A stretch of DNA of 64,000 nucleotides from Curtobacterium sp. MCPF17_002. GTDB taxonomy: Bacteria; Actinomycetota; Actinomycetes; Actinomycetales; Microbacteriaceae. The notes beneath the pieces are model-generated. The model was not told the origin of the DNA, did not search any database, and worked only from the letters and a program-made list of their open reading frames with translations. A program made the position numbers and the translations under genes. Below, piece by piece: positions 7,537 to 15,394 of the stretch (positions are counted from its first letter, which is position 1; each line of letters opens with the position of its first letter). The stretch is taken from contig NZ_CP126251.1 in assembly GCF_003234115.2 (NCBI RefSeq), forward strand, positions 620,001 to 684,000. Direction: 5' to 3'.

Positions 7537-9204
7537 TCAGAAGCCTCGCTCGAGCCGGATCCGGTCGGCGCTCCCCACCACGTCCCGCTGCAGCACCGCG
7601 GCCCCGGACGTGCCGGCGTAGTCGTAGACGTCGAACCCGGTGCAGTGCGTGATCGTCGCCGGGGCCCCGAGCGAGTCCTCGACCGCGGTCGTCCAGAGGT
7701 CCTGCGACCCGATGACGACGAACGTCGGGGCGGCGTCCCGGTAGGCGCCGAGGTCGACGAGCCACGGGTACGTCTCGAACGTGTCGCGGACCTGCAGCAG
7801 CTGCACGTTCGTCGCCGAGTAGGCGGCGAGGGGCCGGACGGTCCAGAACTGGCCGACCCCGACGACGGACCGTCCGTCGGCCCAGTGGTCGAGGCACGAT
7901 GCCGGGTCGTACCGCGCTGCCGTGACCGCCCGTGCCGTGCTCGGCGCCGTGGCGACCCCGGCGAGGAGCACCCCGGCCGCCGCGATCGCCAGCACCACGC
8001 GGACCCCCCGGCGGGGACGGTGCACCTGGGTCCGGCGGACGGCGGTGCGGGCGAGCTCCGCGACGGCGACGAGCGCGAGGAGCGGCGCCGTCACGACCGG
8101 CTCGAGGTACCGGGGCGTCTCCGAGCCGGCGACGACCACCCCGACCGACACGGCCAGCACGGTGACGAGGGGGAATGCCGCCGCCACCAGCACCGTCCGT
8201 GACGTCCGCACCCGCCAGGCCCACACCGTGCCGCCGACGGTCAGCAGCACCCCGATGAACATGAGGAGGAGCCCGGCGTCCCCGGCGGCCGTCCCGGCGC
8301 GGTCGTCGGTGAGCGCGGCGAAGAAGCCGAGCGTCTCGCCGGCGTGGGACGGCTGCACGTACGTCGACGGGTCGAGCGACACGAACGGGCGGAGCGGGAT
8401 CCGCAGCAGGTAGCCGACCACCGAACCGATCGTCACGGTGCCGGCGAGCAGCAGCACCGGACGCCACGGCAACCGGCGGGCGACGGCGAGCAGCACGAGC
8501 GTCACGACCACCGGCGCCGCCGACCACGGCACGTAGAGCGGGTTCGACGCCGTCGTGCACGCCGCCACGAGACCGAGGATGACGAGCACGGTGACCGACG
8601 CCCGACCGAGCCGGACGGCGCGCAGCACCAGCACCGCGGTGCCGAGCATGGCGAGGACGACGCCGTAGTAGTAGGTCGTGGTGAGGAGCAGCGAGGCGAG
8701 CTCCAACGAGGTCGCCGTCGCGGACGACTCGGTGAGGACGAGGAGCGTCAGGAACCCGAGGGCGATCGCGGACACCGCGACCCGCGCCGACCGACGGGCG
8801 GCCGGCATGAGTTCGTTCGCGGCCGCGCGCACCAGGGCGTACACGGCGAGGAACACCAGGACCCCGTTGAGCGCCAGGGCCTGCTGCGGGGTCGCCGTGA
8901 CCGCGGCGCAGAGGAGGTAGACCGGCAGCTCCGGGAAGAAGAACAGCGCCGGGGACATCGCCCACTCGAACGGCTGCCCGAGTGCCAGCGAGCGCTGGAC
9001 GAGCGGTAGCAGCACCGAGTCGCCGTCGTACCAGAGCAGGTCCACCCGGGCCGTCGCGACGACGTGACGGAGGGCGATGACGGACAGGGCCAGCGCGATC
9101 AGCGCACCCGCCGCCTCCCGTCCGGCCGTGGCGACCAGACCACGCCACCGCGGGCCGCCCGACGGACGCGCCACGGCCGTGGCGGTGCGCGCTTCGGAGG
9201 GCAT
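7537..9204 (-). CDS. Polytopic membrane protein, possibly GT-C-type glycosyltransferase
   Basis: 555 aa with about 12 predicted membrane helices and a C-terminal extracytoplasmic domain of about 150 residues. An early loop with LLWYDGDSVLLPLVQRSL places acidic residues after the first helix, as in GT-C lipid-linked glycosyltransferases, but no family motif is decisive. The codon pattern is normal. Function is unknown; the GT-C idea is inference from topology. Confidence 0.65.
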   Translation of the reverse strand: MPSEARTATAVARPSGGPRWRGLVATAGREAAGALIALALSVIALRHVVATARVDLLWYDGDSVLLPLVQRSLALGQPFEWAMSPALFFFPELPVYLLCAAVTATPQQALALNGVLVFLAVYALVRAAANELMPAARRSARVAVSAIALGFLTLLVLTESSATATSLELASLLLTTTYYYGVVLAMLGTAVLVLRAVRLGRASVTVLVILGLVAACTTASNPLYVPWSAAPVVVTLVLLAVARRLPWRPVLLLAGTVTIGSVVGYLLRIPLRPFVSLDPSTYVQPSHAGETLGFFAALTDDRAGTAAGDAGLLLMFIGVLLTVGGTVWAWRVRTSRTVLVAAAFPLVTVLAVSVGVVVAGSETPRYLEPVVTAPLLALVAVAELARTAVRRTQVHRPRRGVRVVLAIAAAGVLLAGVATAPSTARAVTAARYDPASCLDHWADGRSVVGVGQFWTVRPLAAYSATNVQLLQVRDTFETYPWLVDLGAYRDAAPTFVVIGSQDLWTTAVEDSLGAPATITHCTGFDVYDYAGTSGAAVLQRDVVGSADRIRLERGF

Positions 9205-9277
9205 GACCGGAGCGTACCGAGCGCCGCTGGCGGAGCACCCCCACAGGCTGGGGGAGCGCGGTACGGGGACGACCGGC

Positions 9278-9283
9278 TACCCT
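9278..9283 (+). promoter_or_regulatory. -10 box of leaderless pyrE promoter
   Basis: TACCCT lies 8 nt before the GTG of pyrE with no SD, the arrangement of a leaderless actinobacterial transcript (TANNNT, start codon at or near the 5' end). Confidence 0.5.
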
Positions 9284-9291
9284 TGTGGGCT

Positions 9292-9843
9292 GTGACCGAC
9301 GCGCGCGACCAGCTCATCCAGTTCATCACGGACGAAGCGGTGTTCCACGGAGACTTCACCCTCACGAGTGGGAAGAAGGCGACGTACTACATCGACCTCC
9401 GCAAGGTGAGCCTCGACCACCGTGTGGCACCCCTCATCGGGCAGGTCATGACGGACCTCGTCGGCCAGGTGCCGGACGTCGACGCCGTCGGCGGGCTCAC
9501 CATGGGCGCCGACCCGATCGCGAGCGCCGTGCTGCACCAGGCAGCGGCACGCGGGCTCGCCTACGACGCGTTCGTCGTCCGCAAGGAGCCGAAGGACCAC
9601 GGCCGCGGCAAGCAGGTCGAGGGTCCGGACCTCAAGGGCAAGCGCGTCGTCGTGCTCGAGGACACCTCCACCACCGGTGGCTCGCCACTCAAGGCGGCCG
9701 AGGCGCTCGAGCGTGAGGGCGCGATCGTCGCCGCGGTGGCCGTCGTCGTCGACCGCGACACGGGTGCGAAGGAGAAGATCGAGGCCGCCGGGTACCCGTA
9801 CTTCGCGGCGATCGGGCTGGCTGATCTGGGGCTGAGCGCGTGA
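9292..9843 (+). CDS. pyrE: Orotate phosphoribosyltransferase
   Basis: 183 aa. Converts orotate and PRPP to OMP in pyrimidine synthesis. The PRPP-binding loop VVVLEDTSTTGG is at 119-130, and the catalytic-loop Lys region VVRKEPKDHGRGK is at 95-107. The GTG start is chosen because the family begins just before DQLIQFI and because a -10 hexamer lies 8 nt upstream. It overlaps the next gene by 4 bp (GTGA). Confidence 0.94.
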   Translation: MTDARDQLIQFITDEAVFHGDFTLTSGKKATYYIDLRKVSLDHRVAPLIGQVMTDLVGQVPDVDAVGGLTMGADPIASAVLHQAAARGLAYDAFVVRKEPKDHGRGKQVEGPDLKGKRVVVLEDTSTTGGSPLKAAEALEREGAIVAAVAVVVDRDTGAKEKIEAAGYPYFAAIGLADLGLSA

Positions 9844-12137
9844 CCCCGGAGCGTCCGGACGACGCGCACGAGCCCGACCAGGCCGCCGGTCCCGAACACG
9901 GGGACGACGGACTGGAGGCACGGCGCGAGTCCGCCCCGGACGCTCCGTTCCACGGTCTCCGCAGTGCCGCCGACATCTTCGGTGCGCCCCGCGGCGCCGA
10001 GGACTGGCCCTCGCGCCGCGAACGCCGCGAAGCCGAGAAGACCGCCCGCGAGACCGGCGCGCCCCTGCCGGAACCGTTCGAGCCGGTCGAGGTCGTCGAG
10101 CCCGACCCCGACGTCGCGCCGGTGGCCCCGGTGGCCCCGGCGGCCCAGTCGGCCCAGTCGGCTCCGTCGGCCGACGAGGACAACGCCACCCAGGCGATCT
10201 CGATGCCCGAGCAGCTCACCGCGCCGTCGCAGAACCCGCAGGCCAGCGCCGAACACGAACGCGAGACCCTGGGCGAGCGGATCCCGCCCGCTGCTCCCGT
10301 GCCGCCGCCGGCGTCGGCTGTGCCGCACCCGTCGTCGATCAGCCTGCCCGGTGCCCTGTCGCACCGCGACGAGCGCGCCGTCGAGCACCGGGCGATCGAG
10401 GACGAACGCCGTCGGGTCGACCCGTTCGGCGAAGGCCGGAACGACGTCGACTGGCTCGGTCGGGCATCCGGTTCGCACCCGGACGCGATCGCTCCGGCCG
10501 CTCCCGTCGCCCCGCCGTCCCTCGCCCCGCAGCCCCGCACGCCGCAGCCGCCCGCTCCGCAGCCGCTCGGCGTCGAGAACGTGCTGCCGACGAGTGACGA
10601 GCCGCCGAGCTTCACCGAACTCCTCCGCATCGCCGACGCCACCGGTGCGACCGGCGCGCAGGACACCGACGGACACGAACGTCCCTTCGACTGGGCGATC
10701 CGCGACGACGAGACCGGCGAGGTCCCGACGACCCTGACGACGAACGCCTTCGACACGACGGCGCTCGCCGGTGGTGCCTGGACGCTCGCGGACGAGTCCG
10801 ACGACGATGTCGTCGCCGGAGAGCTCCCGACGCCGGTGCACGGCACCCCGGTGCCCGACGCGACCGACGTGCCCGACGCGACCGACGTGCCAGACGCGAC
10901 CGACGTGCCCGACGCGGCCACCGGGTCGCGTGCCGCGACCGACGTCGACGACGCGCGTGACGAGGCGGACGCGGCCACGGGCCTCCAGGCCGACGCGGCG
11001 ACCACCGCACTTCCGGTGGCGGCGACGCCGTGGTGGGCCGAGCCCGAGGGGACCGTCCCGCCCACCGCGGCCCCGCCCCTCGTCGAGCCGGCCGCCGCCG
11101 CACCCGACGCGCAGTACCCCGCGCACCTCCCGCCCGCGGTCGGGCGGGACCTCGACGCCGTGATGGGCATCGGGGCGTACGCGTCGACCGAGCGTGACGA
11201 CCGGGGAGCCGAGCCCGCACCGCTGCCCTCCGCGGCGCCCGACGACCTCGACCAGTCCGAGTGGGACGGCCGCGAGACGAGCGACACGAGCGCCATCAAG
11301 GACCTGTTCGGCACCGAGGCCGTCGGTCAGCTCGGCGGGACCGGGTACGACCCGGCCGACAACAGCACGCGGATGATGCCGGCGGTCGGTGGCGCACCCG
11401 CGCACGCACCTGCCCCGGGCCGCACGCCGGTCGCGCCCGTCGCTCCGGCACCCGCTGCCGCCGCAGGTGGCGGTGACCGCGGCAACTTCATCAACGAGGG
11501 CTTCGCCAAGCTCCGGAACGAGGGGCAACGCGGCAAGCGCCTGCTCATCTGGGGCTCCGTCGCGCTCATCGTGCTGCTGCTCGTCGCGGTGTTCGCCCTG
11601 ACGCGCTGGATCCTCGGCAACACGATCGAGGACCACACGCCGGCGCCGACCTCCACGTCGACCTCGGCGGCGTCGTCGGGGTCCTCGCCGAAGGCCTCCT
11701 CGGTCTCCAGCGCGGCCGCCACCCCGTCGCCGTCCACGGGGCTGCAGACCCTGCAGTTCGCGACGACCCCGGCCGCTCCGGGTGAGCACACCTGGACCGA
11801 GCTCGCCGGCGGGGAGTGCCTGTCGCCGTTCACGAACGCGTGGTCGCAGACCTTCACGGTCGTGGACTGCGCGTCGCCGCACATCGCCCAGCTCACCGCA
11901 CGCCTACCCGTCTCGGCGAACCAGTGGCCCGGACCGGACGCCCTCGCGGCGCAGGCGACCGAGCAGTGCCAGACGTCCGCGGCACTGAACACCTCGGCGG
12001 CTGCGGCCTTCGGCGACGTGCAGGTGCAGGGGTCGTACGCGCCCGACCAGGCGACGTGGGACCAGGGTGACACCTTCATCTCGTGCTTCGTGACGCGTTC
12101 CTCGGGCGAGACGCTGACGGGGTCGCTCGCCCCGTAG
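9840..12137 (+). CDS. Large acidic/Pro-rich protein with one membrane helix and C-terminal septum-formation-like domain
   Basis: 765 aa. The first 530 or so residues are low-complexity (Pro, Ala, Asp, Glu) and probably disordered, including four copies of the six-residue repeat VPDATD encoded by an 18-bp tandem repeat. A single membrane helix (about 563-590, LLIWGSVALIVLLLVAVFAL) and a Ser/Thr-rich linker lead to an extracellular domain of about 110 aa with paired Cys (GGECLSPF, VVDCASPH, EQCQTS, ISCFV). That pattern fits the septum formation family (PF13845). A role in cell division is inferred. GTG start in overlap with pyrE. Confidence 0.72.
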   Translation: MTPERPDDAHEPDQAAGPEHGDDGLEARRESAPDAPFHGLRSAADIFGAPRGAEDWPSRRERREAEKTARETGAPLPEPFEPVEVVEPDPDVAPVAPVAPAAQSAQSAPSADEDNATQAISMPEQLTAPSQNPQASAEHERETLGERIPPAAPVPPPASAVPHPSSISLPGALSHRDERAVEHRAIEDERRRVDPFGEGRNDVDWLGRASGSHPDAIAPAAPVAPPSLAPQPRTPQPPAPQPLGVENVLPTSDEPPSFTELLRIADATGATGAQDTDGHERPFDWAIRDDETGEVPTTLTTNAFDTTALAGGAWTLADESDDDVVAGELPTPVHGTPVPDATDVPDATDVPDATDVPDAATGSRAATDVDDARDEADAATGLQADAATTALPVAATPWWAEPEGTVPPTAAPPLVEPAAAAPDAQYPAHLPPAVGRDLDAVMGIGAYASTERDDRGAEPAPLPSAAPDDLDQSEWDGRETSDTSAIKDLFGTEAVGQLGGTGYDPADNSTRMMPAVGGAPAHAPAPGRTPVAPVAPAPAAAAGGGDRGNFINEGFAKLRNEGQRGKRLLIWGSVALIVLLLVAVFALTRWILGNTIEDHTPAPTSTSTSAASSGSSPKASSVSSAAATPSPSTGLQTLQFATTPAAPGEHTWTELAGGECLSPFTNAWSQTFTVVDCASPHIAQLTARLPVSANQWPGPDALAAQATEQCQTSAALNTSAAAAFGDVQVQGSYAPDQATWDQGDTFISCFVTRSSGETLTGSLAP
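10857..10918. repeat. 18-bp in-frame tandem repeat
   Basis: CCCGACGCGACCGACGTG is repeated about 3.5 times with single-base changes. It encodes the VPDATD array in the disordered region of the septum-formation-like protein and is likely prone to length change by slippage in steps of six residues. Confidence 0.85.
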
Positions 12138-12203
12138 CGTCGGGTCGTCGGGGGACGGCCTTCCGGTGCGCACTCAGGTCCGTGCAGTGTGCTGGGCCGG
12201 ATC

Positions 12204-12848
12204 ATGTCGACGCTCACCTCGTCCCTCAACGACCCGCGCCCCACCGTCCGGCTCCGGGCGGTGATGGAGGCCGGCACGACTCCGGACCCGGACGACCTCG
12301 ACGTCCTCGTCGAGCAGTGCGCCGTCGAGCCCGACCTGCAGGTGCGCGAGATGCTCACCTGGGCGCTCGTGCGGCTCCCCGCCGAGCCGGTCGTCCCCCG
12401 GCTGCTCGGACAGCTCGACCGGCCGGAGGCCCAGGCGCGCAGCCAAGCGCTGCACACCCTGTCGAAGATCGGTGACCGCTCGGCGTACCCGGCCGTCGCC
12501 GGACGGCTCGACGACGAGGACCGCGGCGTCGTGCGGACCGCGTGGCGCGCCTCGGTCCGCCTCGCCCCGGAGGCGGAACACCCGGAACTCGCCCGGCGCC
12601 TCGCCCGCGACCTCGGACAGGGTGACCGTGACGCACGACTCGCACTGAGCCGCGCGCTCGTCGCCCTCGGGGAAGACGTCGTCGCCCCCGTGCTGGACAC
12701 CGCGGATCAGCGTCGCGACGAACGCGTCCGGGAACACCTGGCCGACGTCCGACGGATGCTCCAGGACCCTGACGCGGCGTCCTCGCTCGCGCTCGAGCGC
12801 GCACGCCGCGAAGTCGCACTCGGGCGGACGAAGCGCGCATCGGGGTGA
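12204..12848 (+). CDS. HEAT-repeat protein
   Basis: 214 aa (219 if GTG 12189 is used), almost all alpha-helical. It has at least four HEAT-like pairs, such as DPRPTVRLRAVMEAGTTPDPDDLDVL and RLDDEDRGVVRTAWRASVRL. HEAT solenoids are protein-binding scaffolds and the partner here is unknown. ATG 12204 is preferred; neither start has a strong SD. The stop is followed by a 48-bp near-perfect hairpin. Confidence 0.7.
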   Translation: MSTLTSSLNDPRPTVRLRAVMEAGTTPDPDDLDVLVEQCAVEPDLQVREMLTWALVRLPAEPVVPRLLGQLDRPEAQARSQALHTLSKIGDRSAYPAVAGRLDDEDRGVVRTAWRASVRLAPEAEHPELARRLARDLGQGDRDARLALSRALVALGEDVVAPVLDTADQRRDERVREHLADVRRMLQDPDAASSLALERARREVALGRTKRASG

Positions 12849-12860
12849 GACCCGAGCGAT

Positions 12861-12908
12861 GACGGCCTGGAGGCGCGTGACGGGTCCGTCACGCGCCTCC
12901 AGGCCGTC
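12861..12908. repeat. Palindromic repeat, family B (perfect 23-bp arms)
   Basis: The arms run from 12861 and end at 12908, 23 bp each with a 2-nt loop, containing the family core CCTGGAGGCGCG and its complement. It sits 12 bp after the HEAT-protein stop. A very strong hairpin in RNA, so also a plausible terminator. Confidence 0.85.
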
Positions 12909-13009
12909 GTGCCGTCACCACGGGGCGGGCCGGGCAAGACCCGGATTCGGGTCGCCGAACAGGACGGATCGGCTTGCGTGTGCCGATCGGAGCGCGCCAA
13001 GGTGGTCCT

Positions 13010-13116
13010 GAAGGGGAGTAGCTCCCAGCGCGTGCATCGACACACTGGCCATCACGACGATCGGCCCGGTGCACCACCCGACCGGCACCGAACCGGCGCG
13101 GGCGAGCGAGACCTTC
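13010..13116 (+). ncRNA. yybP-ykoY family manganese riboswitch
   Basis: The 5' block GAAGGGGAGTAGCTCCCAGC (13010-13029) and the 3' block GGCGAGCGAGACCTTC (13101-13116) match the conserved ends of the Mn2+-sensing yybP-ykoY aptamer. P1 pairs GAAGG (13010-13014) with CCTTC (13112-13116). The element lies about 65 bp upstream of a cation antiporter. A second hairpin, CTTCGGCC (13113-13120) with GGCCGAAG (13131-13138), shares bases with P1 and so could be the alternative fold. Identification is from motif memory; a covariance search would confirm it. Confidence 0.82.
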
Positions 13117-13182
13117 GGCCGTTCCGCCATGGCCGAAGCCGCTCGAGTGTGTGCAGCGTCATGGCTCCACCAGAGGAGCACC

Positions 13183-14535
13183 ATGACGAACACCCTGCCG
13201 ACGCCCACTGGGGCGCCCGACTCGGCGCCGGCTGCGGCTGCTTCTGCTTCTGTGGCTGCGTCTGCTTCTGCTTCCGGGCCGAGGATGGGGGCCAGCGCCT
13301 GGGGACGGATCGCGGTCTGCGTCGTGCTCGCCCTGCCGGCCGTGGTCTTCCGTGTCGGCGGTCTCGCGCCGAACCCCCTCGTCGACCTGCTCGTGTTCGG
13401 CGGCGCCGTCGTCGCCGCGTCGTTCCTCCTCGCCCGGGCGGCCGAGGCCGCGCAGAAGGACATCGCCGGGGCACTCGCCATCGCGATCCTCGCGCTCATC
13501 GCCGTGCTGCCCGAGTACGCCGTCGACCTGTACTACGCGTTCCGCTCCGGGTCCGACCCCGCCTACGAACAGTTCGCCGCCGCGAACATGACCGGGTCGA
13601 ACCGGCTGCTGCTCGGGTTCGGGTGGCCGCTCGTGGTGGTCATCTCGCTGCTCGTCGCCCGACGCTTCGTCCGCGCGGGATCGATGCCGCCGATCGCCGC
13701 GAAGGTGCTCGAGCTCGAACGCTCGGCACGGCTCGACGTCGGGTTCCTGGCGCTGCTGGCCCTCGTCGCGTTCCTCATCCCGCTGATGGGGTCGATCCCG
13801 ATGTGGTTCGGGTTCGTGCTGCTCGCCGCGTTCGTCTGGTACCTCTGGCGTGCCTCGAAGGTGCCCGACGACGGGGACGACGAGGAGCTCGTGGGCATGG
13901 CGGGCAACATCGCCTCGATGCCGCAGCGGGCCCGGCGCTGGATCATCGTGGGGCTGTTCGTGGTGGCGGCGGCGGTCATCCTCTCGGCCGCCGAGCCCTT
14001 CGCCGACGCCCTCGTGCAGTCCGGCAGCACGCTCGGCATCGACAGCTACTTCCTCGTGCAGTGGCTCGCGCCGCTCGCCACCGAGGCACCGGAGTTCATC
14101 GTCGCCGCACTCTTCGCGTTGCGGGGGATGGGCGGCGCCGCGATCGGCACGCTCATCGCCTCGAAGGTCAACCAGTGGTCGCTGCTCGTCGGGTCGCTGC
14201 CGATCGCGCACGTCCTCGGCGGCGGGACCACGGGCGGACTGCCGCTCGACGGCCGGCAGGTCGAGGAGTTCATGCTGACCGCGTCACAGACCGTGCTCGG
14301 CGTGGCGATCATCATCGCGCTGCGGTTCCACCGGTGGTCGGCGATCGCGTTGGCGGCGTTGTTCGCGGTGCAGTTCTTCGTGACGGGCACGGACGGGCGG
14401 TGGGTGCTCAGCGCCGTGCACGTCGTGGTGGCGGTCGTGGTGCTCTGGATCAACCGGCGGGACATCCTGCCGACGGTGGCGGCGCCGTTCCGCCGGGCGG
14501 GGGCGTCCGGGGCGTTCCGGGCGTCGGCGTCGTGA
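13183..14535 (+). CDS. Sodium/calcium exchanger-family cation antiporter, riboswitch-controlled
   Basis: 450 aa. After an Ala/Ser-rich N terminus come about 11 membrane helices in two inverted halves. The alpha-repeat signatures are IAVLPEYAVDLYYAFRSG with AANMTGSNRLLLGFGWP in the first half and ATEAPEFIVAALFALRG with GTLIASKVNQWSLLVGSLP in the second. That is PF01699 (Na+/Ca2+ or cation/H+ exchanger). The upstream Mn2+ riboswitch and the neighbouring MntR-like regulator suggest Mn2+ export rather than Ca2+; this is inference. SD GAGGAG (13172-13177) fixes ATG 13183. The stop TGA lies inside a palindrome (14534-14588). Confidence 0.88.
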   Translation: MTNTLPTPTGAPDSAPAAAASASVAASASASGPRMGASAWGRIAVCVVLALPAVVFRVGGLAPNPLVDLLVFGGAVVAASFLLARAAEAAQKDIAGALAIAILALIAVLPEYAVDLYYAFRSGSDPAYEQFAAANMTGSNRLLLGFGWPLVVVISLLVARRFVRAGSMPPIAAKVLELERSARLDVGFLALLALVAFLIPLMGSIPMWFGFVLLAAFVWYLWRASKVPDDGDDEELVGMAGNIASMPQRARRWIIVGLFVVAAAVILSAAEPFADALVQSGSTLGIDSYFLVQWLAPLATEAPEFIVAALFALRGMGGAAIGTLIASKVNQWSLLVGSLPIAHVLGGGTTGGLPLDGRQVEEFMLTASQTVLGVAIIIALRFHRWSAIALAALFAVQFFVTGTDGRWVLSAVHVVVAVVVLWINRRDILPTVAAPFRRAGASGAFRASAS

Positions 14536-14588
14536 GATCGCACTTCGTGTCGCTCGGCGCTCGCGCGGGATGCACGAAGTGCGATCTC
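14534..14588. repeat. Palindromic repeat, family C (copy 1)
   Basis: Perfect 16-bp arms GAGATCGCACTTCGTG and CACGAAGTGCGATCTC. The left arm starts within the antiporter stop codon. A second copy is at 63479-63539. Confidence 0.85.
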
Positions 14589-14667
14589 GGCGGACGTGAG
14601 CGGCGCGGCGCGGGCGCGCGCGGGCGCGGCGCGCGGGCGGGCGGCGCGCGGGCGGGCGCCGCGTGCG

Positions 14668-15357
14668 TCAGTCGGCGTCGGGCGCGAGCCAGATCGCGGA
14701 CGCGGCGGCCGCCGGCAGGTCCACGAGGGACTCCTCACCGTCGGGTGACCGGCGTGTCACGGCGATCACGCCCGCGTAGTCCCGCACCCGCTCCACCCGC
14801 AGGTGCGTCCCGAGCCCGACCCCGAGCTCGTCGAAGTACCGCAGCAGCGAGGGGTCGTCGTCGGACACCCGGTCGACGGTGCCGCACGCGCCGGGCTCGA
14901 TCGCGCCGAGGAGGGTCCCCGGGGAGTCCGGCACGGTGCCGTCCGCGCGCGGGATCGGGTCGCCGTGCGGGTCGTGCGTCGGGTGCCCGAGGTCATCGTC
15001 CACCCGGTCGAGGAACGTCTCCGACACCGCGTGCTCGAGCGCCTCGGCCTCGGTGTGGACCTCGTCCCACGAGTACCCGAGCCGCTCGACGAGGAAGGTC
15101 TCGATGAGCCGGTGCCGCCGGACCATGGCGACGGCGACCTGCTGCCCGAGCGGGGTGAGGACGACGCCGTAGTAGGGGGTGTGCTCGATGAGGCCGTCGC
15201 GGTCGAGCTTCCGCAGGTTGCCCGACACCGTCGACGCGGACACCTTCAGCGTCGCGGCGATGTCCCGCGTCGCGAGCCCCGGTCCGCCGCGCTCGCTCGC
15301 CTTCCAGACGAGTTTCACGTAGTCCTCGGCCATGGTGCTGAGCGAGGGCAGGCGCAT
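14668..15357 (-). CDS. DtxR/MntR-family metal-dependent regulator
   Basis: 229 aa. An N-terminal winged helix-turn-helix (MAEDYVKLVWKASERGG, then AATLKVSASTVSGNLRKLDRDGLI) is followed by the metal-binding/dimerisation domain (RHRLIETFLVERLGYSWDEVHTEAEALEH) and an SH3-like C-terminal domain. This is a three-domain DtxR/MntR protein. Start ATG 15357 is chosen because a TACCAT -10 box lies 7 nt upstream (leaderless). Lying beside a Mn-riboswitch-controlled antiporter, it most likely controls manganese homeostasis. Confidence 0.88.
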   Translation of the reverse strand: MRLPSLSTMAEDYVKLVWKASERGGPGLATRDIAATLKVSASTVSGNLRKLDRDGLIEHTPYYGVVLTPLGQQVAVAMVRRHRLIETFLVERLGYSWDEVHTEAEALEHAVSETFLDRVDDDLGHPTHDPHGDPIPRADGTVPDSPGTLLGAIEPGACGTVDRVSDDDPSLLRYFDELGVGLGTHLRVERVRDYAGVIAVTRRSPDGEESLVDLPAAAASAIWLAPDAD

Positions 15358-15364
15358 ACCGCCA

Positions 15365-15388
15365 ATGGTACGGCTGCCCTGGTACAAA
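15365..15388. promoter_or_regulatory. Divergent leaderless promoters of mntR-like and CPBP genes
   Basis: On the minus strand TACCAT (15370-15365) precedes ATG 15357 by 7 nt. On the plus strand TACAAA (15383-15388) precedes GTG 15395 by 6 nt. The two -10 boxes are only 12 bp apart, so the promoters must influence one another. Confidence 0.45.
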
Positions 15389-15394
15389 CAGGAC

